Shown: piece after piece, positions 18,684-27,153 of the stretch | Layout: each line of letters starts with the position of its first letter | Numbering within the stretch: position 1 is the stretch's first letter | Origin: Arthrobacter sp. StoSoilB5 | Lineage (GTDB): Bacteria; Actinomycetota; Actinomycetes; Actinomycetales; Micrococcaceae | DNA: 64,000 bases | NCBI RefSeq assembly: GCF_019977235.1 | Contig: NZ_AP024646.1 | Location: forward strand, 2,418,001 to 2,482,000 | Reading direction: 5' to 3' | The notes under the pieces: generated by a model | The model's input: the letters and a program-made list of their open reading frames with translations, nothing else | The model's database searches: none | What the model was told of the DNA's origin: nothing | Position numbers and translations under genes: made by a program

Positions 18684-18935
18684 ATGACACAACGACCCGA
18701 CCAAACCGTTTTGCACGTGACCAGCGCCGAAGAACTGCACACCGCGATCGACGCCGAAGTTACGAAGTTGATCAGGGAAGCGGTAGCCTCTCCCGGCGGG
18801 GGAATTCTCGTTACCCGGCACAGCCACAACGCCTTCAGCGTTCAGCTCACGCCTGAAGTCCCCTTCGGAAGCAGCGTTGAGCTTGACCTGCGCGTGGCCG
18901 GAAACGAAACGCAAGCCACACACACGTTGCCGTAG
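18684..18935 (+). CDS. Small hypothetical protein, paralogue of 21583-21783
   Basis: 83 residues, no signal or membrane segment. ATG with GGGAG five bases upstream. The second half (GGILVTRHSHNAFSV, LTPEVPFGSSVELDL) clearly resembles the protein at 21583-21783 (GILVTRVDYNTFEI, LSPDVAFGTTRELDL). The first half is a helix-rich, acidic region. No known family is recognised. Two copies 3 kb apart suggest a real, spreading small gene family. Confidence 0.6.
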   Translation: MTQRPDQTVLHVTSAEELHTAIDAEVTKLIREAVASPGGGILVTRHSHNAFSVQLTPEVPFGSSVELDLRVAGNETQATHTLP

Positions 18936-19256
18936 GCCGACGCCGCACCCGAAGCGCTGGGCAGAAAACGCCTCTGGACGGCCATGAGTGAAAGTCCGAC
19001 GCCGGGGGAAGGGCCGGGCGCACCCCCTCCTTTCGGATGGTCTCGTGGCAGCGCCTGAGACGCGCTCGTACCGGGACAGCCCGTCTCCCAGGGGCCAAGC
19101 GGCGTCCGGCATGCATGCCCGGCGCCCCGCCATTCGGAGGGGGTTGGCCTGCGCAGCCATCGGGTTCGTGTTCTCCTTATCTTGACGAAGTGGCATTTCG
19201 CGGCATCGGGCTGCGGATACACGGCGGACCCATGAATGATCAGAGGACGGGGAACG
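18936..19256. other. Intergenic region with no recognised content
   Basis: About 320 GC-rich bases. Short open frames on both strands have no recognisable product or ribosome binding site. Nothing else is seen. Confidence 0.45.
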
Positions 19257-19763
19257 ATGGGTTGGCATCCGGACGAGGATGAGCCGACTGCGGGCGATGG
19301 CGCGTTCCGGGGCGCACGGTTGGTCTTATTCGGCACCAACGGCAATCAGTACGCGGGGCGCACAGTACGGCGGGAGAGGATGCTGGAGTTAGCACCCGTG
19401 GACCCGACGGAGGCCATGATCGCGGTGCGGGCGGCGCGGGCGGCCCGGGTACGGGGCGTGTACTGGGAGTACCTTCAGGCTGACGACAGACCGCTGGCGT
19501 TGCGTGCACGCGATCTGGTGGACGAGGACGAGGCACGGTGGGATGCGAACCGTGTCCTGGGTGCGGTTCCGGAGCTACGGGTGCTGTATGTGCGGGACCA
19601 CTTCTCGGGCCAGCTTGCTTGGTGGCTGGCTCGCGAACGCGAGGTGGTACTGCTAGCGCCGCGGGTGTGGGGGGCCACCGAGCGCGGTGCGGTGGTGCGT
19701 CACGCGAAGGGTACCCTTCGTGCCCTGCGCCGGCGGCCGCCTTGGGGCGAGTACCGCCCCTGA
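19257..19763 (+). CDS. Hypothetical protein
   Basis: 168 residues, arginine- and tryptophan-rich, soluble. ATG at 19257 has GGGGAA upstream; ATG 19236 is an alternative. Visible pieces: VLFGTNGNQYAGRTV, VDPTEAMIAVRAARAARVRGVYWEYLQ, LLAPRVWGATERGAVVRHAKGT. The codon pattern is consistent with a real gene, but I do not recognise the family. It is next to a deletion scar, so its original neighbours are unknown. Confidence 0.5.
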   Translation: MGWHPDEDEPTAGDGAFRGARLVLFGTNGNQYAGRTVRRERMLELAPVDPTEAMIAVRAARAARVRGVYWEYLQADDRPLALRARDLVDEDEARWDANRVLGAVPELRVLYVRDHFSGQLAWWLAREREVVLLAPRVWGATERGAVVRHAKGTLRALRRRPPWGEYRP

Positions 19764-19835
19764 AGGCCAGCGCCCCCGGAGGTCACGCCCTGAAGGTCGC
19801 CGCCCGGGAATCCGGCGCGGAGGTCCGGCGCCGGC

Positions 19836-19919
19836 TCAGGGGTTGAGACCCCGCTGGAACGCCCAGAGGGCGAGTTGTGTGCGGTCCGCGGCGCCGGTCT
19901 TGTCGAGCATGTTGGCGAG
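19836..19919 (-). pseudogene. 3' remnant of a LuxR-type regulator
   Basis: The minus strand reads LANMLDKTGAADRTQLALW then AFQRGLNP and a stop at 19836. This is the recognition helix and tail of a LuxR/NarL HTH (typically VANILRKTGAANRTQLALWA). Everything upstream is missing because the sequence changes at 19920 to another gene's tail. Confidence 0.7.
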
Positions 19920-19921
19920 GT

Positions 19922-20158
19922 CAGTTCATCCCGGACACCTGGTCGCGCTGGGGGGCCGACGGCAACGGAGACGGTTACGCTGACCCCAACCAAATCGATG
20001 ACGCGGCGTTGGCCACTGCTCGCTACCTGTGCGCTTCCGGAAACGTCTCCACTGCCGACGACTGGCGGGCGGCAGTGCACTCCTACAACCACAGCGACCA
20101 GTACGTGGCTGATGTCGCCGCGACGGCAAACCCCTATGCCGGGCGAGTGAACCGGTGA
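19922..20158 (+). pseudogene. 3' remnant of a lytic transglycosylase (MltB/Slt35-like)
   Basis: The plus strand reads QFIPDTWSRWGADGNGDG, PNQIDDAALATARYLCASG and HSYNHSDQYVADVAATANPYA, the C-terminal part of actinobacterial lytic murein transglycosylases, ending at TGA 20158. The 5' part with the catalytic Glu is absent: the similarity starts abruptly at 19922, next to the LuxR remnant. The two remnants point away from each other, as if a deletion removed the 5' halves of two divergent genes. Confidence 0.75.
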
Positions 20159-20367
20159 CATGACCTGGCGGTGCGTTCAGGTGGCGGTCTCCGGCCTGCG
20201 TTCTTCGTTCGGACGCCAAGCCTGGCGGGAGGCAACTGTGTTCGGGTTGTTTATCTTGGGTTCCTTTTCCCGTGGTGCACTTGATCTCGACGGGGTTTCA
20301 GATCTGCTGTGAGGGAGTCGCTCGTGTTCACCCCGATGTACGGATCCGGGTGGGAGAAGGACCGGCA

Positions 20368-21384
20368 GTGAATGCTTCCCCGACGGATGAACCGGGCAAA
20401 TCAGCCACCGGACCGGATCCCAGCACCACGACGGCGTCCACTGGGCGGACCATCCCGCGCCGCCGCCGGGTAAGACTGATCACGGGCTGGCTGGCCCTGC
20501 TCGCCGGGGTGCTGGCTGCCGGGCTCCTGTTGGAAGCGGCGCTTATCCGGCATGACCAGGAGGTTTTGCCGGTTCCCGGCCGGCTTGTCCATACCAGTGA
20601 ACGGACTTGGCGGCTGGACTGCACCGGGGAGGGTGAGCTGACGGTCATTCTCGAAGCCGGTCTGGGCGAATCCGGGCTGACGTGGTCCGGCATCCAGCCG
20701 GCACTGAGTCGAACCACGCGCGTCTGTTCTTACGACCGGGCAGGATACGGCTGGAGCGATCCCGGGGTGGGCAGCCGTGACGCCGTCACAGAGGCTGCGG
20801 ACCTCAATGGCCTGCTCCAGACGGCGGGCGTCCGCGGACCGTACATCATGGTGGGCCACTCGCTGGGCAGCTTCATCGCCCGGCTGTACGCGGCACGGTA
20901 CCCGGATGAGGTGGCAGGGCTGGTACTGGTGGACCCTACGAATGAGAACTCGGCCCTGCAAGCCGGGGAGCCGAGGATCCCGGCCCTGCTGACCCGCGGC
21001 CGGGCACTCATATCGCGGTTCGGTCTGTTGCGCCCGTTCATCTCCGGATTGGTCGCTGACCAGGTGGGCGAAAATCCTCCTGAGGCCGTCACCCGGGACG
21101 CGCCCTTCCTCTACCGTGCCAGCGCGCTCGATACCAACAACTCGGAGCTCTCCGCGTCGCTGGACGGTGCGAATCAAGTCACCGGGCAACCGCTCACGGA
21201 CCGGAGTCTTCCGGCGGTGGTTCTATTGACCACGGACAGTGTGGGCGACACGGGTCACTTCCAAACGCTCACCAAAGATACCCGGGTCATAGACGCCGGC
21301 CAGAGCAGCCACTATGTCCACTACAGCCACCCGGACCTCGTCCTTACTATAATCAGCGAGGTCCTCACAGGCGTGAGGAATTGA
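20368..21384 (+). CDS. Membrane-anchored alpha/beta hydrolase
   Basis: About 338 residues. An N-terminal proline/threonine-rich segment and RRRRVR precede one membrane helix (WLALLAGVLAAGLLLEAALI), so the hydrolase domain is probably outside the membrane. The domain has the oxyanion region EAGLGESGLTW, SYDRAGYGWSD, the nucleophile elbow GHSLGS, LVDPTNEN and a C-terminal histidine in SSHYVHYSHPD. GTG at 20368 is chosen for the purine-rich GGGAGAAGG upstream; the frame is open to 20272. Substrate unknown; the family includes haloperoxidase-like and esterase-like enzymes. Confidence 0.82.
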   Translation: MNASPTDEPGKSATGPDPSTTTASTGRTIPRRRRVRLITGWLALLAGVLAAGLLLEAALIRHDQEVLPVPGRLVHTSERTWRLDCTGEGELTVILEAGLGESGLTWSGIQPALSRTTRVCSYDRAGYGWSDPGVGSRDAVTEAADLNGLLQTAGVRGPYIMVGHSLGSFIARLYAARYPDEVAGLVLVDPTNENSALQAGEPRIPALLTRGRALISRFGLLRPFISGLVADQVGENPPEAVTRDAPFLYRASALDTNNSELSASLDGANQVTGQPLTDRSLPAVVLLTTDSVGDTGHFQTLTKDTRVIDAGQSSHYVHYSHPDLVLTIISEVLTGVRN

Positions 21385-21582
21385 CGACGAGCCCAAGCCC
21401 CCGGCAACGTCAGGGACATCGCCGAGGCTGCAACGCCGTCGTGATCCTCGCTGTTCCGGGCAGCGAAGTCACCGTGGACATTGATAACGCCGGTGTGGGC
21501 TTGGACCCCGCCGGGTTGGCCGCGCAGATGGCCGGCGACGGATCATCCGGGCATCTGGGCCAGTGGCCGCAGGGCTGCTGGG

Positions 21583-21783
21583 TCAGAGCAGGTCTAACTC
21601 ACGGGTGGTTCCGAAGGCGACATCGGGGCTGAGGGTGATTTCGAAGGTGTTGTAATCGACCCTGGTGACGAGAATGCCGCAGTTGGTAGCTTTCCCGCGG
21701 AGCAGGGCACAGGTGTGCTCAATTTCCCTGTCTCTTGAGGCGGGGTCCTCAACTTTGATTGTGATGCTTAGTTGTGTGGGCAT
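21583..21783 (-). CDS. Small hypothetical protein, paralogue of 18684-18935
   Basis: 66 residues from ATG 21783 (AAGGAC upstream). The N-terminal part is MPTQLSITIKVEDPASRD; the C-terminal part GILVTRVDYNTFEI and LSPDVAFGTTRELDL aligns with the protein at 18684-18935. It is followed on the minus strand by nothing recognisable and is preceded by two other small genes (22196, 22383), possibly a small operon. Function unknown. Confidence 0.6.
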   Translation of the reverse strand: MPTQLSITIKVEDPASRDREIEHTCALLRGKATNCGILVTRVDYNTFEITLSPDVAFGTTRELDLL

Positions 21784-21833
21784 TGTGGCAGTCCTTTTCT
21801 GGAAATTTCGGGCTGTCAAGTGGCGTGGACTGG

Positions 21834-22196
21834 TTAGGCCTGTTCTGCTTCAAGCCAGACGCCCACGTCGTCGTCCATATGCAGGGCCACTCGTCCCCGT
21901 CCTTCGTCGAGCCAGATCCAGAAGATGGATGCATCCGGGGCAACGATGTCTATGAACCCGGCCAGGGCCGCCTCATTTTCGCGCTGGATTCTTACCCTGT
22001 CGTTTGGGCTAAGCCAAACCCAGTCGTCAGGCGTGAGCGCGCTGCCACTGCTGGGTCGGGCGGCCGTGTCGATGGTGGTCACCGCGGGCCAGGCCGCATC
22101 CTGCTCGGCGGGTGCTGCCTCTTTGTTGGGTCTTTCGGTTTCCATTGCCGGCGCTACCACAGCAGTGAATCGTTCATGGGTTGTCTTTCTGATCAT
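21834..22196 (-). CDS. Hypothetical protein
   Basis: 120 residues, acidic and tryptophan-rich in the second half (DDWVWLSPNDRVRIQ, FIDIVAPDASIFWIWLDEGRGR, ALHMDDDVGVWLE); the N-terminal 50 residues are low-complexity. No known family recognised. It starts within the last codons of the upstream 22174-22383 gene, suggesting coupling, and is followed by the 66-residue paralogue gene. The ribosome binding site is weak. Confidence 0.5.
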   Translation of the reverse strand: MIRKTTHERFTAVVAPAMETERPNKEAAPAEQDAAWPAVTTIDTAARPSSGSALTPDDWVWLSPNDRVRIQRENEAALAGFIDIVAPDASIFWIWLDEGRGRVALHMDDDVGVWLEAEQA

Positions 22197-22383
22197 TTGG
22201 TTCTTGGCGGTTCGGCGTGACGGGTCTCCGGGCGGCCCTCGGACGGCACATGAATCCTGCGGAGAGCCCTGCGGCGCCGATACTCAGCAGGAAAAGTCCT
22301 GCGAGAGTTCCGTTGGCAAGGGAAATGCAGCTGATTCCCACGACTGTCAGCACAAGCATCAACCTGACGTAGATTCTGACCAT
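22174..22383 (-). CDS. Small membrane protein, hypothetical
   Basis: 69 residues from ATG 22383. Two hydrophobic stretches (LMLVLTVVGISCISLA and LAGLFLLSIGAAGLSAG) followed by a basic tail. No family recognised. It overlaps the start of the next gene by 23 bases. Moderate support only: no strong ribosome binding site. Confidence 0.4.
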   Translation of the reverse strand: MVRIYVRLMLVLTVVGISCISLANGTLAGLFLLSIGAAGLSAGFMCRPRAARRPVTPNRQEPNDQKDNP

Positions 22384-22531
22384 TACCGTGCCTTGGCCCA
22401 AGCGCCGTTGCGCGAGTTGGACCGCGGAAACGAGGTGCTTTCATGATTCGTCCATGGAAGGCGGGATCCGTGCCGGACTGCCCCTCTTTGATTCCGGCCA
22501 GCTGTTCGGTCGGTCGGGGGCCAGAGCCGGC

Positions 22532-24001
22532 TCACCTGGTCCAGGTGCCAAGCAGATGGTTGATTTTGCTTCTAGCAAGAAACAGGGTGGCGCCAAGTAC
22601 TATTGCGCCGGCAGCAACCAACGTGAAGTAGGTTGCATTGTCCACCTTTGTGAATACTTGGCCAAGGAGGCCAGACAGGGATGACCCAAGTGCGAGGGTT
22701 AGGAAGTTGAGCCCGACCATCTGTGTTTTGAACTTTTCGGGGCCAATCTTCGTGGCCAGCGATAGGCCGATGGGACCTATGAAAACTTCGGACGATCCCG
22801 CCATCATCATGAAAAGCAGGATCAGAGCAAGTGGAATGTAGGCATCGCCGGTGGCTTCAGAGATGAGGAGCAGGAACAGGTAGGCGCAGCCAATCTGAGT
22901 CAGTCCAAGTGCGAACTTGGTTGCTGGCCCTGGCTGACGGCTTCCGAGGCGGTTCCAAAGGCGGGCGATCAGTGGTGTGACAAGCACCGCAGCCAACGGA
23001 CTCATGGTGGTGATCCATGCGACGGGGAAGCTCCACGAGCCCATCGAAAGGTCGATTCTTTGTGTGATCAGGATTGAGATGGCGGTGAATTTTTGGAACA
23101 GGAAGCCAAAGTAGATGCCGCCGGCGATGAACATTGGAATAAAGCCAGCAACCCTGCGTTTCTCGTCTCCCGTGACGATCTTTGAGCGGAGCATGGTGAC
23201 GAAGTAGGCGACGGCAGCGACCAGTGAAGCCGTGGTGACTGTGGCTACGAGGTTGTTTTCATTAAGGAACCTGGACTGGATGGCCAGGACGAGAAGCACG
23301 ACGGCCGTGGCCGCAAGGAGGAGGTGCCGGATCCGGTGTTCTTTCGGCAGGGGATTGCCGAGGGTCCGGGCGCGGTCGGGGAGGTTCTTTTTGGAAACGT
23401 TGTACTGGAGAAGGGCTGCGAACATGCCTATAGCGGCGAGACCGAATCCGTAGTGGAAGCCGAACTGATTCTGGGCAAATCCGGTGCTGAGCGGGCCCAA
23501 GACGGCACCGGCATTAATCGCCATGTAGAAGTAGGAGAATCCGGCGTCTCGCTTGGTTCCTTCGTTTTCGAGCACGAACCCGACAATTGAAGTGATGTTC
23601 GTCTTCAAGGCTCCTGTTCCCAGGACAATCAGAATAAGGCCGATCGCCAGCCCGGTGATACCTGGGGCGAAGGCCAGTACAAGGTGGCCGATCGTGATTA
23701 CCACTGCACCGCTGGAAACCATGCTCTGCGGGGTAATCAGGCGGTCGCCCAGCCAGGCTCCAAGGATCTGCGCCAGATAGACGCATCCGCCATGCGCTCC
23801 GACTATTCCAGCTGCAATGGCTGGATCCAGCGCCAGACCGCCTCTGTCCAGGGAATATAGAAGGTAAAAGGAGAGGATGCCTTGGAGCCCGTAGAACGAG
23901 AAGCGTTCCCACAACTCGGTGAAAGCCATGCTGGAAACGCCCCTGGTCAGGCTGTGCGTAAGCCTCGACTTCGTGGTCGTTGAATTCATCGTTGTACTCA
24001 T
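22532..24001 (-). CDS. Proton-dependent oligopeptide transporter (POT/PTR2 family)
   Basis: MFS-type di/tripeptide importer, 489 residues and about 14 hydrophobic segments. The POT signature is ELWERFSFYGLQGILSFYL near residue 30, and the second motif region FSYFYMAINAGAVLGPL is present. ATG at 24001 is used; the longer frame would need TTG. It closes a minus-strand operon after gabD and a PuuB-like oxidase, so the transported solute may be a peptide-like amine such as a gamma-glutamyl compound. That link is inference. Confidence 0.92.
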   Translation of the reverse strand: MSTTMNSTTTKSRLTHSLTRGVSSMAFTELWERFSFYGLQGILSFYLLYSLDRGGLALDPAIAAGIVGAHGGCVYLAQILGAWLGDRLITPQSMVSSGAVVITIGHLVLAFAPGITGLAIGLILIVLGTGALKTNITSIVGFVLENEGTKRDAGFSYFYMAINAGAVLGPLSTGFAQNQFGFHYGFGLAAIGMFAALLQYNVSKKNLPDRARTLGNPLPKEHRIRHLLLAATAVVLLVLAIQSRFLNENNLVATVTTASLVAAVAYFVTMLRSKIVTGDEKRRVAGFIPMFIAGGIYFGFLFQKFTAISILITQRIDLSMGSWSFPVAWITTMSPLAAVLVTPLIARLWNRLGSRQPGPATKFALGLTQIGCAYLFLLLISEATGDAYIPLALILLFMMMAGSSEVFIGPIGLSLATKIGPEKFKTQMVGLNFLTLALGSSLSGLLGQVFTKVDNATYFTLVAAGAIVLGATLFLARSKINHLLGTWTR

Positions 24002-24055
24002 TTGACTACCCGCCAATCTTATAAATGGTGCTTCAGGAGGATGCTGCCGCCGCGT

Positions 24056-25543
24056 TTAGCCGGCGTTGGGGTCGGCGATGCCGATGTATTGGGTGTCGAG
24101 GTATTCCTCGATGCCTTCGTGGCCGCCTTCGCGGCCGAGTCCGGATTGTTTGATGCCGCCGAAGGGTGCGGCGGCGTTGGAGATGACGCCGGTGTTGAGG
24201 CCGAGCATGCCGGTTTCGAGGCGTTCGCCCATCCGGATGCCGCGGTTCAGGTCGCGGGTGAAGACGTACGCCACCAGCCCGTATTCGGTGTTGTTGGCCA
24301 GGCGAACGGCTTCGTCTTCGGTGGTGAAGGTGATGATCGGTGCGACGGGGCCGAAGATTTCCTCGGAGAGGATCCGGGTGCCTTCGGTGACGCCGGTGAG
24401 GATGGTGGGCGGGTAGAAGTAGCCCGGGCCTTCGGCCGGGGCGCCGCCCAGGACAGCTTTGGCGCCGGAGGCGACGGCGTCGGTGACGAGTTCGTGGACC
24501 TTGTCCCGGCTCTTGGCATCGATCAGGGGACCGACCGTGGATTCCGGTTCGGTGCCGCGGGCGGTGGTCATGTCCGCCATTTTCGCGGCGAACTTTTGGG
24601 CGAATTCGTCGGCGACGGATTCGTGGACGATGAACCGGTTCGCGGCTGTGCAGGCCTCGCCCATGTTCCGCAGCTTCGCCAGCATGGCACCGGCAACCGC
24701 AGCATCAACGTCGGCGTCCTCGAAGACCACGAACGGGGCGTTGCCGCCGAGTTCCATGGAGGTCCGCAGCACCGTCTCGGAGGCATCGGCGAGCAGCCGG
24801 CGGCCGACCTCGGTGGAGCCGGTGAAGGAGAGCTTCCGCAGGCGCTGGTCCTTGATCAGCGGACCGGTGGTGGCGCCTGCAGTGGACGTGGGAATGACGT
24901 TCAGGACTCCGGCGGGCAGGCCGGCCTCCTGCATCACGGCGGCGAACAGCTGCGAGGTCAGCGGCGTGAGGTTGGCGGACTTGAGCACCATGGTGCAGCC
25001 GGCTGCGACGGCCGGGGCGATCTTGCGGGTGGCCATGGCCAGCGGGAAGTTCCACGGCGTGATCAGCAGGCACGGGCCCACGGGCTTCTTGGTGACCAGG
25101 AGACGGTTCTTGCCGTCCGGTGCCGTGGAGTAGCGGCCGGAGATGCGGACGGCTTCCTCGGAGAACCAGCGCAGGAATTCGGCGCCGTAGGTGACTTCGA
25201 CGCGGGCTTCGGCCAGCGGCTTGCCCATTTCCATGGTCATGAGCAGCGCGAAGTCCTCGGCCCGTTCGGTGACGAGCTCGAAGGCACGGCGGAGGATCTC
25301 ACCGCGTTCACGGGCCGGGACCTTCGCCCAGGATTCCTGTGCCGCGGCCGCGGCGTCCAGCGCCGCCTTGCCGTCCTCGGCGCCCGCGTCGGCAATGCTC
25401 AGCAGCACCTTGCCCGTGGCCGGATCCTCGACGTCGAACGTCTTCCCGGAAGCGGCCGGACGCCACTCGCCGTCGATCAGCAGCCCAGTGGGAACAGAGG
25501 CCAGCAGTTCCTCTTCATTTCTTGCTGTATTAGTCACGTACAT
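24056..25543 (-). CDS. gabD: Succinate-semialdehyde dehydrogenase (NAD(P)+)
   Basis: Aldehyde dehydrogenase of 495 residues closely matching GabD: LLIDGEWRPAASGKTFDVEDP at the N-terminus, LITPWNFPLAMATRKIAPA, FTGSTEVGRRLL, MELGGNAPFVVFEDADVD with the general base, NMGEACTAANRFIV with the catalytic cysteine, and FGGIKQSGLGREGGHEG. ATG at 25543 with AAGGAGC upstream. It converts succinate semialdehyde to succinate, the exit of GABA/polyamine degradation. It lies between a PuuB-like oxidase and the POT transporter. A decayed fragment of a close relative is at about 31671-32000. Confidence 0.93.
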   Translation of the reverse strand: MYVTNTARNEEELLASVPTGLLIDGEWRPAASGKTFDVEDPATGKVLLSIADAGAEDGKAALDAAAAAQESWAKVPARERGEILRRAFELVTERAEDFALLMTMEMGKPLAEARVEVTYGAEFLRWFSEEAVRISGRYSTAPDGKNRLLVTKKPVGPCLLITPWNFPLAMATRKIAPAVAAGCTMVLKSANLTPLTSQLFAAVMQEAGLPAGVLNVIPTSTAGATTGPLIKDQRLRKLSFTGSTEVGRRLLADASETVLRTSMELGGNAPFVVFEDADVDAAVAGAMLAKLRNMGEACTAANRFIVHESVADEFAQKFAAKMADMTTARGTEPESTVGPLIDAKSRDKVHELVTDAVASGAKAVLGGAPAEGPGYFYPPTILTGVTEGTRILSEEIFGPVAPIITFTTEDEAVRLANNTEYGLVAYVFTRDLNRGIRMGERLETGMLGLNTGVISNAAAPFGGIKQSGLGREGGHEGIEEYLDTQYIGIADPNAG

Positions 25544-25651
25544 GCTCCTTGAGCATTTAGGAACGAGTTGGAATAGTCACTACCCGCGTTCGTTCAGCTT
25601 CAGCGTTCGGAAAAGTGTTCAGATAGGAGGCGGCTGTGAGACCCGGGAAGG

Positions 25652-27049
25652 CTATTCGTGAAGCCCGGCCAGGCGGCTCCCGACTCTGGCGAGCAGGGAG
25701 GTCTTGTGCGAACCCAGGCTTTCCTCCCACCGGTCGGCTACGCCGAAAAGCCGGTACATGGCATGGACCCCCAACCAACGGATGGGTTCGGGTTCCCATT
25801 TACCGGAGTCGTACCCTACCCATGGGAGTGTGGTGAGCTCTGACTTTGTCTCAGACATGAGATCAACCAGTGTCCTTGCGGCAAGATTTGTGGCCGTTAC
25901 GCCGTGGCCTGCATAGCCCATGGCGGAGCTGATTCCGCTCCAGGGGTCGTAGTGAATCGAGGCGCACCAGTCGCGGGTTACACCCAAGACGCCGGACCAG
26001 GCATGGTCAGCCTCGAACGTTATCCCGGGGAAAAAGGTGCGTAGCCGGCCGAGCAGAAGTCCGACGGTTTGCGGCGGTGTTTCCCCTGCCCCGCCTACGT
26101 CCGATGCATACCGATAGGGTGCCCCCCGTCCGCCGATGGCGATCCGGCCATCGTCCGTGCGCTGAGCGTAGATGAACGTATGTGCCGCGTCGTTGAGGCA
26201 TTCCAGGCCGTTCCAACCGATCTGCTGCCAGTCCGTATCGGAGAGGGGTTTGGTGACGATCATGGATGAGTTGATGGGGATAATCTTCCGTGATCCTACG
26301 ATCGGTCCGGAGTATCCTTCAGTGCAAATGGCGACACGGTCCGCACTGAGTTGCCCAAGCTTGGTCTTGACCCTGCCTGGTTCCACCGTTTCCACTTTCG
26401 AATGCTCATAGACGGTTACTCCCATTTTGGCTACGACGGCTGCCAGCTCGTGGACGAGTTTGGCAGGGTCTATGCGGGCTACCTGGGGATAAAAGAGAGC
26501 CCCGCAGGTTCCATCAATGTTGATACGCGCACGTGCCAGGTCGCGGCTCAGCAACTGAACCTCACCCTCATCGAGGCCGTACTGCAAGTCCGTATGTCGT
26601 CGTGATTGAAGACGGGCCCACCCGGCCATTGTGGTCGCGACCGTCAGGTTGCCGCCCTTGTGCTGGTCAGCGTCGATCTTCTCCAGTCGGCAAATGTCCA
26701 GGACCTCGTCCACTGTCTCTTGCATCGCCCGCTGAAATCGAACCGCGGACTCACGGCTGGAACCCGGGGCTGAGGCAAACTTTTTCCGGTTTCCCGGTGT
26801 CAGGGCGGAGAGCCAGCCACCGTTTCTGCCGGAGGCGCCATAACCTACGTTTTCGGCCTCCAGCACGACCACGTTAAGGCTGGAGTCGGATTTCTTTGCG
26901 TAATAGGCTGTCCAAAGGCCCGTGAGGCCGCCGCCAACGACGACCAGGTCTGCAGTCGCTAGCCCGCCACGGAATTGGGGAAATATGGGGAGGGAGTCGC
27001 CGGCCTGCGTCATCCAATGGGAAATCTGGCCATTGCGATACTGGTTCAT
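25652..27049 (-). CDS. FAD-dependent amine oxidoreductase, PuuB-like (second copy)
   Basis: 465-residue flavoenzyme. The nucleotide-binding motif is LVVVGGGLTGLWTAYYA, then VLEAENVGYGASGRNGGW, as in gamma-glutamylputrescine oxidase-like enzymes; the C-terminal FAD contact is GYAGHGVTATNLAARTLV. ATG at 27049 gives the usual N-terminus (MNQYRNGQISHWMTQ); the ribosome binding site is weak. It is distinct in sequence from the paralogue at 15273-16703. With gabD downstream and an XRE-cupin regulator upstream it forms a compact amine oxidation module. Confidence 0.88.
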   Translation of the reverse strand: MNQYRNGQISHWMTQAGDSLPIFPQFRGGLATADLVVVGGGLTGLWTAYYAKKSDSSLNVVVLEAENVGYGASGRNGGWLSALTPGNRKKFASAPGSSRESAVRFQRAMQETVDEVLDICRLEKIDADQHKGGNLTVATTMAGWARLQSRRHTDLQYGLDEGEVQLLSRDLARARINIDGTCGALFYPQVARIDPAKLVHELAAVVAKMGVTVYEHSKVETVEPGRVKTKLGQLSADRVAICTEGYSGPIVGSRKIIPINSSMIVTKPLSDTDWQQIGWNGLECLNDAAHTFIYAQRTDDGRIAIGGRGAPYRYASDVGGAGETPPQTVGLLLGRLRTFFPGITFEADHAWSGVLGVTRDWCASIHYDPWSGISSAMGYAGHGVTATNLAARTLVDLMSETKSELTTLPWVGYDSGKWEPEPIRWLGVHAMYRLFGVADRWEESLGSHKTSLLARVGSRLAGLHE

Positions 27050-27153
27050 TGCTGGTCCATTCGAAAAAATTGATTCTTGATTTTGGGTATGACTGTGTAG
27101 GCTCGTCACCCTTGCTGTGATGGGGTGGAGCCAGGGCAAGCCTGTTTACTTGT

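Noticed and set aside
21381-21632. 83-codon plus-strand frame after the hydrolase gene
   Set aside because: A middle stretch (VTVDIDNAGVGLDPAGLAAQM) looked slightly protein-like, but it overlaps the better supported minus-strand paralogue gene and has no family match I can defend.
24002-25552. 516-codon plus-strand open frame opposite gabD
   Set aside because: Glycine/aspartate/valine-rich antisense shadow of a GC-rich gene; the minus strand encodes a full GabD with all motifs.
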